Shown one piece after another: positions 1 to 10,736 of a DNA stretch of 64,000 bases. Position 1 is the stretch's first letter, and every line of letters begins with the position of its first letter. The notes beneath the pieces were generated by a model. The model was not told where the DNA came from. It did no database searches and saw only the letters and a program-made list of their open reading frames with translations. The DNA comes from Corylus avellana (taxonomy: Eukaryota > Streptophyta > Magnoliopsida > Fagales > Betulaceae), in NCBI RefSeq assembly GCF_901000735.1, contig NC_081549.1, forward strand, positions 22,271,584 through 22,335,583, read 5' to 3'. The position numbers and the translations under genes are program-made.

Positions 1-61
1 ATATAAATTACTTTTCCGATGCTTTCTCGGTAACCAAACACATTAGATTAGCCAAACGTAC

Positions 62-206
62 AAGATTTAGCGAGTTTAAAGGAATTGGCAGATTGTTCGT
101 ACAACTCGGCAGCATCTTCGAATTTGGAGCCGAATAAACCCCAGCCTTTGATCTTCTTATCCGCTTTCTTCTCGAATTCTTCTCCTTTCGCGGTGCGATC
201 CGCCAT
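62..206 (-). CDS. ALPHA-SNAP: alpha-SNAP, first coding exon (gene continues off the left edge)
   Basis: This exon encodes 48 residues beginning [17 protein letters not shown] and ending SFKLAKS, which matches the N-terminus of plant alpha-soluble NSF attachment proteins. These adaptors bind SNARE complexes and recruit NSF for disassembly during vesicle fusion. The exon ends after the T at 62, where a GT donor (61-60) follows. The split codon T|GG would restore the conserved Trp after KS. I chose the ATG at 206 because family homology begins there; the longer open frame upstream is 5'UTR with a poly(T) run. The remaining exons lie beyond position 1. The assignment rests on remembered family sequence and is strong for so short a piece. 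Confidence 0.88.
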
Positions 207-420
207 TTGAGATCGTTCTTGACTTTTCGTCAATTGCAGAGAAACGAGAAGGGGGTATAGAGCGAGAAGCAAGAGAGGGAGAGAGGGAGAGACACGCAAG
301 GTGAAAGCGGGTGATGGGCGACGACGTTTTGGTGGAAAATAAACAGCATGATTTACTTCTTCATTTTCCTCCAACGACAATAATTTTTTTTTTTTTTTTT
401 TTAAAAAAAGCCCATTAAAG
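207..420 (-). promoter_or_regulatory. 5' leader and promoter-proximal region of alpha-SNAP
   Basis: Reading on the minus strand, the region upstream of the ATG is rich in CT repeats (240-310 on the plus strand is GA-rich), like the pyrimidine patches of plant core promoters. There is no clear TATA box. It ends in a poly(T)/poly(A) tract near 380-410. The transcription start cannot be fixed from sequence. Confidence 0.4.
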
Positions 421-494
421 CATTTTTCACACGATTTTGGAAAAATATTCTCCTTAGAGCTAATTAAAGCCTTTGGAAAGATTACTCGTGCCAA

Positions 495-1013
495 TTAGGA
501 AATGTTTAAGAAAGTTATTGACTAGTTGCATTAAAGAAAACTGATCTTTGATAAATTTAGATACTTTATCTTGATGATTATTTTCTAATTTTTCAATAGT
601 TCTCAACTTTTATGCCATATTGGAACTAGGATTTGTCTTGAATTTTCTTTTCTTATTTCGCATATTACATTTTAATTGGAAGATTGTTGCTAGTTTCTTT
701 TTAAATATCATATATGAAAATCCAGTAAGAAGTGAGAGGAAAAGTTGTTAATTGGTTGCATGAGCCAAAAAAGTGTCAATGGTGCGTGATATGCACTTGT
801 GGGGCCAGACGGGGCTAGCGATTGTAGTGGAGGCCGGTGAAGGAGAAAGGGTGGCGTGTGGACGGTGAAGGAAAATGGAGGCGTGATAGATCTAACCTCC
901 AAGTTAAACACAAAAGAATGAAGACAAAAAGAGAAGAGTGAAGCAAAAGAAACATAAAAGGAGGAGGATAAAGAAGGAGGATGTTGAGCTCCTCTCTGCT
1001 CCCCGATTGACAC
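495..1013. other. Gene-less AT-rich stretch
   Basis: Both strands hold only low-complexity open frames. No protein family, hairpin or repeat boundary was recognised here. Confidence 0.5.
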
Positions 1014-1730
1014 TTATTAAGGAAATTGATAGGGACATTGACATCTTGAAGAGTTCTTTTAGTGAGACCAGATATAGCATATTGAAACACTACTCAACCT
1101 AATAGTTTAAGTTCAGTTATATTATATTAGTCACTCATACTTATGACATATTTTCAATGTGGGAGTAAAACCTTTTTACACATACGTGTATTACTCAACA
1201 ATCTTTCCATCATGTGTGAGTCAATCGTTACATTGTTATGCCCTCCCAAACAAAAGCTTTATCAATCTTTTAGGTCATCTCGATAATCATTTACGTAATA
1301 TGTGGGTTTGCTTGCACCATGCACATTACTCCTACTCCATAGACTTTTGTTTGTACCCCTGCCATGAATCATTGTCCCTTGCTCTACAGACCTTAATCCA
1401 TGCCCACAGTTTGCATCTTATCCCTTATTTCAATGACCCCTGTCTATGCTCACACCTTGCATCATTGTTCTTATTTAAAGGACATTATATGTGCATATGC
1501 CATCCCACCATACCGCTTACACCACCAACTCTAATACTACTTGTTAGGAAATTGATACGTTGTGAAGTTCTTTCAGTGAAACCATAATATAACATGTTGG
1601 GATACCACCTAACTCAAACTCTTAAATTAGTAAATTTGAGCCTAATTATACTATATTAATCGCTCACACTTATGACATATTTTCAATGTGAGACTCAAAC
1701 CATTCTACACCCACACGTCTACATTTAACA
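1014..1730 (+). mobile_element. Pair of LTR-like direct repeats (TRIM-like)
   Basis: Two diverged direct repeats lie at about 1014-1200 and 1542-1730. Both share a GGAAATTGATA start region and a TTATGACATATTTTCAATGT block. The second begins TGTTAGG and ends TTTAACA, and the first ends TCAACA, so both have the TG...CA form of LTRs. They flank about 340 bp of non-coding DNA, the size expected of a terminal-repeat retrotransposon in miniature. No TSD, primer-binding site or polypurine tract was found, so two independent solo copies are also possible. The element at 10552-10731 shares the TCAATGTGGGAC motif. Confidence 0.5.
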
Positions 1731-3093
1731 GGAAGTAAAGACACTCACATGGAGAAAACTCATTGGAGGGGCAGAGAAAGAGATGAGCTCTATAGAGACT
1801 AGAGAGTTCTCTTAGTCCCTTGAGAGAGAGAGAGATGCTACATTGTTATATCTTTATGAACCTATGGTTTAGGTGGTACTCATTTTTATAAAATATAAAT
1901 TAAATTATCACGTGACCTTATAAGAAGAGTAATAGAGTATCATAAATGCTGTAGTAGCAAGCATTTTTCAATTGTCTAATATTCATCAAGTAATTAAAAA
2001 AAAAAAAATTCATCAAGTAATTCAATTAAACCAAACTAACTGACACCTTTTATTGCTTGGGCTTGGTCACAGTCCTGCTAGAGCCCAAAATGATCAGCCC
2101 GAGTCTAACTAAGCTTAGACCAAAAGTTTCAGCTTAAAGGACCGCAGCTACCAACTTAGGTCAGTCCAATTACTAACTCCAAAGTAGCAGGGCGTTTGGG
2201 CCTAAACGCATACTCAGGCCCTTAGGCCCCTTACGTCTCTCTCTCTCTACTTTTTTGAATTTTATTTTCGCCTTTGGGTAATTGGGTACCTCCTATTTAA
2301 TTTGAAATCAATGCTTATTAAGTATCTAATAATTGCATTTATTCATCTAATTTCAAATTAAATGCAATAAAACATGGGGACAACCATAAAATGGAGAAGA
2401 TAAAACCTGTAAACTTACGGTCACAGATTCAAGCTTAGTCCAACTTGACAAGGCCCAATTTCACTCATAATGAAATTTCATACAGATAACAATACTATTA
2501 AAAATACACGTAAGAGTCACGTGTTTTAAGAACAAATGTCGGTCTAAATAAATTGGGTGGGCAACAATTCATCTAAAATTTAAATTTGAAATAAAAATGA
2601 GAGGAAGAAAATGAAAGTGGTTTTCGAGGCAGAGTTGTAGTTGGGCAGAGCTGGACCACTGAGACCAAAATGCCTTAAACATGCGTCACTCGTTTTACGT
2701 GAAAGCATCTAATCGGCTGGCAATCCACATCTTCCAGTATTACCCGTCGCTTTGTTTGGTTATAGCAAATGCGCGTCTCCCACGACACGACCAATCAACG
2801 TCCACTTGAAATCTTTGGCTCCAAAAGCGAAGATCCTCCTGCTCTTAAAAAGTTGCTTTGTTATATGAACATGTCAATTTCTATGCCCTAGCTCGTGGGC
2901 CTCTTGTCCCAGATGTAATTTTGATTTCCATAGCAGATTCAATTATTTGTTAAAACCTCACATTCTTTTGATTGCCAATCAATTTTTGGTGGGTCTCTTC
3001 CTAATTTGTACTTCACTCAAGGTCATTAATGGCTTTACCTAAAAGATATACCAATGTGGGTTGAGCATTAATCGTGTGGATTCGGCTTGAGTC
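1731..3093. other. Intergenic, no gene seen
   Basis: The stretch is AT-rich with a short GA run near 1815-1832 and a CT run near 2237-2247. Several short ORFs show no recognisable family. About 2640-2900 is somewhat less AT-rich, but no coding pattern could be supported. Confidence 0.45.
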
Positions 3094-3109
3094 GAATTCT
3101 AGTTATAAT

Positions 3110-3882
3110 CCTTTCAACCAAAAACCACTCTTTTATCTCTCTCTCTTTCTCTCTTTTCATTTAAACAATACTAAAAAGAACTTCAAGAGAAGGAAAGATC
3201 TAGCTCTCTTTTCATTTAAACAATACTAAGAAAAACTTCAAGAGGAGGGAAGATCTAGATCTAGATCTAGATCTTCCCTCATTCTCTTTCATGGTAACAG
3301 TGCTCGGCGTCTTCTTTGTAAGCTTCACCGGTCTTTGTATCTGGCAAGTTGCTTTAAATCTAGTTTGTATATCTAGATCTAGATCCAAATTTAGTCTCTT
3401 AAACCTTAGATCTGATCGTTTTCTTCAGTTAAGGCGTGTCTGTCGAAGGGATGTCTACGATGCCGTGTTTCTCCATTGCTGCTTGTGGGGGGTTTTTGTT
3501 TTTGTTTTTTTTTGTTGTTGTTTTTATTTTATGGTCATAGCCATTAGGATGAGGACGTGAATAATGCTTCTGACTTTCAGATCAAGAGGGAAATGGTTTG
3601 GGTGTGAGTATTTTGCTCATACCTGAGAAATGGCTTCCTATGCTCCCGGAAGGAGTCTGCGTCAGCAGATTTGTTCTATAATCTGAAAATCGGGCTGGGA
3701 TAGCGGATGTGTGACGTTATAAATTGATTTTTCATTATAAGATCTGTTATGTTTTCGATTTTTTGAGGTGTAATATTTTAATTTCGGCTATGATCTTGCA
3801 AAACTGTCTGTGATTATAAGAGCTTTTATGCTCTTGACCACTATTAATAAAATCAGATTGATTTTCCCAAAAAAAAAAAAAG
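3110..3882 (+). mobile_element. Non-LTR retroposon or retrocopy with poly(A) tail and 16-bp TSD
   Basis: The identical 16-mer GAATTCTAGTTATAAT occurs at 3094-3109 and 3883-3898 and brackets a 773-bp insert ending in an A13 tract. An AATAAA signal lies about 20 nt before the tail. Long TSD plus poly(A) is the signature of LINE-machinery insertion. The 5' end carries two copies of a roughly 60-bp unit containing TTTCATTTAAACAATACTAA, then an AGATCT(AGATCT)n run near 3251-3274. The 89-residue ORF at 3291-3560 has no recognised domain. It could be a SINE-like element, a 5'-truncated LINE or a retrocopy of a non-coding transcript; the insertion mechanism is much surer than the family. Confidence 0.82.
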
Positions 3883-3898
3883 GAATTCTAGTTATAAT

Positions 3899-6800
3899 TA
3901 AACCTAATGAGATTGGCACACGTAGCATAGAGTTTGGAAAATGCTATATGAAATGTTGGCTCTTACTCAGGTGAGCCCCATTTTGATCACACCCTATTAT
4001 TTGGTATAATGCCTTCTCTCTCTCTCTCTCTCTCATTTTTCCTCTTAGCATTATGCCTCATGTATGATAGTGTGGGTGGAAGAGTATCTTATTCCACAGC
4101 GAGACAACAAGCCTAGTTTATGTGGAGTTGACTGCATCGCTTCAATTGGGCCAAAGACATCTGTAGGAACAAATAAAAGATAGATATGAATGATTTATCA
4201 AGGGTTGTTGGCGGTAAACACTCTGATATTTAAGTCAATAAGGTAAATCTAGATGAAGAGGTTTGAGAAGATGAGAAGAAAAAAAGTGTGTACCTCTAAC
4301 TTAAGGTGTATTTTTTTTTCTTCTTCGTAGGACTGCCATGTATAAAACAAGTAAACCAGATATGAGAGTTATCGGAGGTCAAGGGTATGGTAATTGGTAT
4401 AGAAGATGGTGGATGGTTGTGTAATATATCCTTTTGAGTCTACCTTATTGATCCCCTTCCTTATATGGCCAATCCTTCTTTTCTAGGGTACCAAATCCGA
4501 AATAGGCAAGGTTGCTAAAGGGGGAATGTTTTTCCTTAAATATCAAATTTTTCATGTGTGCAACCGTTGATTAGAATACTGTCGGTTAGGGTGCAACTAG
4601 TTAATGAAGTTATATGAGGGGTAGTCCCTCTGCTGGAGGTCCATCAATCATCATCCAATGGGGCGCTTGAGGGGCTCGTGTTGGCAAGGTGCTTGGTACC
4701 TGTCGAGAGATAAAGGGCCCTAATAGAGCCGTGAGCCAACAAGCTTTCGTGAGCCTCTAGTAGACTTACGATATTTCATATTACCAATTACACTACTATA
4801 GTCTCGTCGAACCTTTAACCCATAATACGTATTGTCCACGAAATTAATCTCTATCTTCAAAGCAAAGATAACCTTTTTGTGGGTGCGTGGATGAAATTAG
4901 ATTGATAAACTATCATTATCAAACTGTATGGTTGAAATGTGTGATGTTAAAGGCTGAGAATGAAATCTTTTGTTAGTAGGCCTTGTTTAGAGCAGATTTG
5001 TCCACATTTTAGATTGTCCGAAAAAGTTGGATTTGTAACCTTTTTCTTAAACCATTCAAATTTTTATGAAACTCACACGGCACAATAACAAAAGATCCTT
5101 ATCATGTTGGCCGTCTAAAGAGGTGTATCTGTCCCAAGAGTGACAAATTTGGTCAATCAAGAAAAACAGCTCCAACATTAACACGACTAATTGTTACAAA
5201 GCAGGTGAGAGTCATGACTTGTGAGGTCATGTATTACATAATTTGACTAGAAGTCATAGGACCCATGAGAGCAAGACAAGAAAAAGAACATCAAAGGTAC
5301 TAATCTTTCTTGCCTCTTCTTTTCTCCTTGATTAGACAAGATTAAAAAATAATGCTTGTCATTCACCTTCTTGATGCGCTTTATTTAGTGCTGCAGATTC
5401 GATTAATCTCACTGTACCTAATCAACAGCATACCTGAAAATAGGGGGAAAAAGTAATGGATTTCAGGGCCTTGTCAATTACATGTGCCAGCATGACGATG
5501 CCATGACAATGCTTGTTCAACCAATATATTTATTCCACAAGAGACTGAGACAAAATACCTCCCCAAAAATTAACCCCACAAAATTTGTGAACACTATTCC
5601 CTACAATGACGATACTAGTTATTATCCTTCTTTTTTTTTTTTTTTTTGGCTAGGGTTTTAGGGACGGTAAATTTCATCTCTAAAGAAAAAAAAATTTGAA
5701 CTAGTAACTTTTGATTCATGAGACATAATTTCTAACCGATTAAACTATTTCAAAAATTAAAAAGGCTTTCTTCGTACATTGAAAGCCCTATTTTAAAAGG
5801 AAACTCCATTTCACACTGCTTTATTATTAATTTATTCATGTTCCTCTTCTTTATGCAAAGAAGATTAAAAAACAAAAACTTTAGCTGCTAGCCTGCAACC
5901 CACTACCTTTCCTTTTTTTTTTTTTTAACTTCTTTTTAGTTTTTTAATTTTTTTTTTTTTTTTTTTTTACCATTTTCCTATGGAAATTCACCCAAAATTA
6001 CCTTTCTACCCTTTTATTCATTGTAACTTTTTTTCTCTGACAATCGACCATCAATCCACCTCTTTTCCTCCTTTTCTGTGTTCTTTTTCAGATTTTCTTC
6101 TTTTTTTGTCCTTATCTTTTCACTATTTTTTCCCTTTTTGGTGTTTACCCCTATCAACCCCTAGCAAAGTTGATAGGGGTTAATTTGGGTTTTCGCTTTT
6201 TCTTTTTCTTTTTGGCCGCCTGAACAATCTTCGCAAGCCTTTCTTGTAGGAGTGAGAAGATAATATAATATGACAGATTGCCAGGATATTAATCACTAAA
6301 AAAAAAATTAAGCTTGAGTTTGAGTTCAATTATTTAATTCAATCTTTTTTATATTTACATGTGTGTACTTAACAAGTATTTTAACTCCACTATGATGGTC
6401 ACTGATTCACTGTTGTTTTGACACATAAGTACGCAAACCGTCACGTAAAAGCGCCGGCCTTATAATTATATAAACACGTTTAATTAAATTAAGTCATTAA
6501 TTTGATTATGGGTTGCCTCCACTCCACAGTTGGATTTTTGTGGTTGTAAGTGATATGGCCATTACACTAGAATGTGTCTAATGGCACCTTTACCTACTCC
6601 CATGCTGGTCTCTCCCTTTTCCTGAAAACCACCTCAGTAGCCACTAACTTGATATAAACCCTTTTCACTTCTTACTTAATATAATAATTTCAACTTACAA
6701 TTTTTTCTTTTTTTTTTTTAATTTAATAATAATTTGCTTTTGAATGTGATGTCAATTGGTAATCCCAAAAGACACTCCAAAACGTATCTTTTCTTTTTAT

Positions 6801-7059
6801 GGCTTTCCATATTTTAATTATTATTTTTATTTGCTTAGAATTGTCTTCTTCTACTCACATCCCTTTCACTCCCTCAGTGGAGTGGAATGCCAGGTCAATG
6901 GGCCGCATCCGACATATTCATCTGCATATGACAACAATACCCATCCAGCCATAAAGTAAACAACATGGTTGGACCAAATTAATTATTATAATGTGCTTAA
7001 TTAATCTAATTAATGTGTATAGTGGCAATCTTCGCCAATTTTCTATGGGGTTTTGCCAT
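3899..7059. other. Long gene-less region
   Basis: No coding family is recognised. It contains poly(T) tracts near 5630-5648, 5915-5926 and 5949-5969, a CT run near 4015-4034, and scattered short ORFs of low complexity. It may hold regulatory DNA, but nothing specific can be supported. Confidence 0.45.
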
Positions 7060-7540
7060 GATATATATTACTGTTGATGACCCGGTGTGTACTTTCGCTA
7101 GTGGTCAATATAATCATTACCTAATCTTGCTACGGAATAAGATCTTCTTTATTTCAAGTGAAACGAGAAAAATTTATTTTACGATTCAATTATTTTGACA
7201 TTTAATAGTATATAAAATGTCGTATCATTATAATATTATTGTTGATAACTAGCATTCACTTTCGTTAATGGTCATATAATCATTATCTAGTCTTACTATG
7301 GAATATAATCAAGTGAAATGAAGAGGATTCATATCATGATTCAAATTTTGTAATTCATTTTATGATTCAATTATTTTGATATTTAATGGTATACAAAATG
7401 TCGTATCATTATAATATTATTGTTGATAACTAGCATTCACTTTCGCTAATGGTCATATAATCATTATCTAGTCTTACCATGGAGTATAATCAAGTGAAAT
7501 GAAGAGGATTCATTTCATGATCCAAATTTTGTTTTATTAC
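7060..7540. repeat. Three-unit tandem repeat, about 170-181 bp per unit
   Basis: The block containing GTTGATAACTAGCATTCACTTT and TGGTCATATAATCATTA occurs at about 7240 and 7420. A more diverged unit begins near 7073. The spacing is about 168 bp and then 181 bp. The last two units are nearly identical, so that duplication is the younger. Confidence 0.75.
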
Positions 7541-8376
7541 ACTTTATGGTGTACGTGCACGATGGCACAAAATATATTTTGTTTTGTTTTATTGCATTTC
7601 ATGTTCCAAATTTAAATAACGTGACAACATATTTACTATGTAGTAAAATATAATTTAAATCCTAAAATAGGAAATATCGTTATCCGTCTTATTGTATACT
7701 GCAATTTTTAAAAATAATGTGATATATATTATTATTAGACACCTAAATCTAATCTAAACCCTGAAATATATAAGCTCCATTATCTGTCTCGTCACATATC
7801 GTGCCCCAATTTGGTCAAAGTTAAAATGTATGTAGGCCTAGAGCTCTTGACAAGAGCCATAATATATGTATTTTGTTTTTTATGTTCTTAACATCAATCT
7901 TTATGTAATTCTCACATAGTACGTCCAATACTATGTCTCATCAATGATTCTTACTCTACCATGGACTTAAGGTTTAAGACAAGGTGTATATATATTCGCG
8001 GTATATTGTAGCAGAAACTCGTGGTGAAATTAATAATATGGTAAAACTTAAAAACACGACAACAAATGGGGGACCTAGAAATGGAGAGGCACATAAATGC
8101 ACGTGTTTTGTTCTTGGATCTAACTGATTACTTGTGGCTTTTTTCGTGGACCATGCATTGCTCTAGGTTAGGTGTTAGTTTTTGTTGAGATCTTATAGGC
8201 TGCTAAAGATTTCCAAAATCCTTTTAAAAGACAATGGATGTCCACTCACAGCATGGTGTCCGTCCATCTCTTCCCCTCTCTCTTCCCATAGCAGATCGAA
8301 AAGGGCGAACCTTTTTTTTTTTTTTTTTTTTTGTGGTTGAAAAACTTTTATAAAATAATTTTTACTTTTCAAATAT
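7541..8376. other. AT-rich intergenic sequence
   Basis: No gene is seen. The stretch ends with a poly(T) tract (8311-8332) before a MITE. Confidence 0.45.
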
Positions 8377-8385
8377 TAAAAAGTA

Positions 8386-8806
8386 GGAAAAATACAGTTT
8401 ACCTCCTCAAAGTTGACAGCATTTTTCAATTCGAACATCAAAGTTTCAATTTTTGCAATCCACCCCCACAAAGTTCCAATTTTTTTTTTCTTTTTTCAAT
8501 TCGGCCAATATTATCCCAAAATTTCCATATTGCCCCTGATTTTTATTTTTATTTTTATGATAAAAAAAATAAATAAATTTGGGGGTGCAAAAATGGCCAG
8601 ATGGGCAAAGGGTGGCTACAACCACCCCGAATTTTTTATTTTTATTTTTTTATGAAAAATAAAAATTAGGGGCAATATGAGAAGTTTTGGATACAATTGG
8701 TCAAATTACAAAAATTTGAAACTTTGGAGGGTGGATTGCAAAAATTGAAACTTTGGTGTTCAAATTGAAAAACACTGTCAACTGGGGAGTAAACTATAAT
8801 TTTCCC
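8386..8806. mobile_element. Mutator-type MITE (421 bp) with perfect 9-bp TSD
   Basis: The two ends form a long inverted repeat: the left arm (8386-8490) and right arm (8690-8806) share, in opposite orientation, the GAAACTTTG and GTGGATTGCAAAAATTG blocks. TAAAAAGTA flanks both sides (8377-8385 and 8807-8815). A 9-bp TSD is typical of Mutator-like elements. The ends read GGAAAAAT and ATTTTCCC. A GC-rich segment with GGGTGG and CCACCCC lies in the middle. There is no transposase, so it is non-autonomous. The element at 15890-16223 is from the same family. Confidence 0.85.
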
Positions 8807-8815
8807 TAAAAAGTA

Positions 8816-10546
8816 TTTTTCAGATAATAGTTGTCTATAAGTAGTCTAAGATTAAGACAATAGTTAATCAAACTAGTTGTCGATATTAATGTTTCCAAAA
8901 CAAAACATAAAACACATTTTAAAAAAATTCCCACTTTTATATATATAAGAATGTTCTAATTACCTCCATGGAATGGAGGAGGCTAGCTGCGCGCACTTCC
9001 TTTTGTGGATCGATGTAGGGTTGTTAATTAAAAAACCGGAATTTTCGAGTTGTTCAAAAGAATTTTGGGTTGTTAATTAATTAAAATCACGAAGCTACCC
9101 ATGAAAGACCAGAAAAAAGCCTAGAACAAATTAAATCTGATCAAGCTTGGCCCAATTCCAACCCATTTTTTGGAGTTGGGGCCAGCTCGAAAATAATTAC
9201 CTCTGTCGAAGGTGGCGTCCGTCAAATGTTCCCATTTTCGCAGTGACAGAAGATAGAGCTTTTCTATTATTCTAACTCTGTCAGAGTTGGTACCCACCCC
9301 TACGTGAAGGTGCATATACATGTGCATCTTCTACCTTTGCAAAGAGGGACCCTCCCCCTCCTATGGTGAAGGGGGTGGCGACGGAGGCCAGCACCAAATA
9401 GGCTCAACTTTTTTTTTTGTTGAAAAATTAAACAATTTTCAATTTTTTTTTTGTTATTTAGAAATAATTTTAAATTATCCAAATAAATTTTCAGATATAA
9501 TCCATTTTTTAATTTTCGTTTTTTTCGAAAAACTTTGCTAATTAAGTAGGCTTTATCTGCCGGCTTTGGCACAACTTATATATATATATATATAGGTTGT
9601 CCCAAACTCTATGTAATCTTGCTACATGTCTGCCTCAGTACTGATCATGCATCTTCTCACCAATGCCGACACATGCATTATTGCTTTCTATACATCGAAA
9701 TAGAAATAAGTCAGCTCAATATAAATGGGGTACGTGTTGACTGTTGGCACTCATCATAAAATCACCAAGGTAAAATACAATAAAATAAATCACCAAGGTA
9801 AATTTGTATAATGATTTAATTAGGTTGAGATAGTGATAGGTCATTGACTATGCAAAAAGAGTGAAATTATGATTTTTTTTTTTTTTTTAATGATGTAATA
9901 TGCATGTAATTATCTTTTTATTCGATCCTGAATAGTTATAAGGAATATATCAAGGTTTTCTTTTTTTGTCCTTTTATCATTATTCTCTTACAGTAAAATT
10001 TTACCAAGAGAAATGAGAGAGTAGGACCAAATTGTTGAAAAGAAAACGATGAGCAATTACGAACAAAAAAAGCATATCAAAACCAAAACTCACCACATAA
10101 GAAATACAGGCTAAAGAAAATCAACACTAGTAAGCTTACCACTCAATAGATCGATCGACGAGTAAGAAGAAAACTCTTTTCTTGAAAGACAAAGGCTAAT
10201 TAAACTTATATTCAAAGTAATATAAAGCAAATCATGCCTTTAAAATACTCTACTCTAATAACATAATAAGACAAAAATACCTTTAAAAATAAGCAAAAGG
10301 GCGTGAAAATAAACCATAACAGCCGACATTCTGTCGACCTATGACCATTTGAATGAGTTGCACATTCATCGACCGATCCTTCGATTGAAGCATTTTGTCA
10401 CTCCCCACATATTACATAAGTTGATTAATTCTTGACAACTACTACTAATTTGCAGATTGTTCTTCAAACTACCATTCGTTAACAAAAAAAAACATTTCGT
10501 TAACCTAACACGTTAAATCATATAGATAAACAAAAAAAAGGAACGC
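8816..10546. other. Gene-less region
   Basis: It contains a GC-richer island near 9340-9400, an (AT)n tract near 9577-9593 and poly(T) runs. No family is recognised on either strand. Confidence 0.45.
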
Positions 10547-10551
10547 GTAAC

Positions 10552-10731
10552 TGTTGAGAGATAAAGTGATTATGAAGTTTTTACTAAGAGTACATTAATA
10601 TACATAATTGAACACAACTCTAGCCCAAAAGCCTAAGCTAATGGGCTAAGGTCCATTTAGGTATATTAAATACTCTTTTATTTTATATTTTCTCAATGTG
10701 GGACATAACATTCACAAGTGCACTCACAACA
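10552..10731 (+). mobile_element. Solo LTR (180 bp) with perfect 5-bp TSD
   Basis: The element starts TGTTGAGAG, ends CTCACAACA and is flanked by GTAAC on both sides (10547-10551 and 10732-10736). It contains the CCCAAAAGCCTAAGCTAATGGG and TCTCAATGTGGGAC blocks that are common in plant repeat DNA. Its small size fits a TRIM-class solo LTR. The shared block with 1014-1730 suggests a related family. Confidence 0.75.
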
Positions 10732-10736
10732 GTAAC

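Noticed and set aside
48..494. 148-residue minus-strand ORF at the left edge
   Set aside because: Only the part from 206 to 62 matches alpha-SNAP; upstream residues come from 5' leader with poly(T), and the last residues come from intron sequence.
1159..1587. 142-codon plus-strand ORF
   Set aside because: It lies between and partly inside LTR-like repeats, is Cys/His/Leu-rich without domain pattern, and matches no known family.
5980..6183. 67-codon ORF rich in Phe, Ser and Pro
   Set aside because: It is a translation of a T- and C-rich low-complexity stretch.
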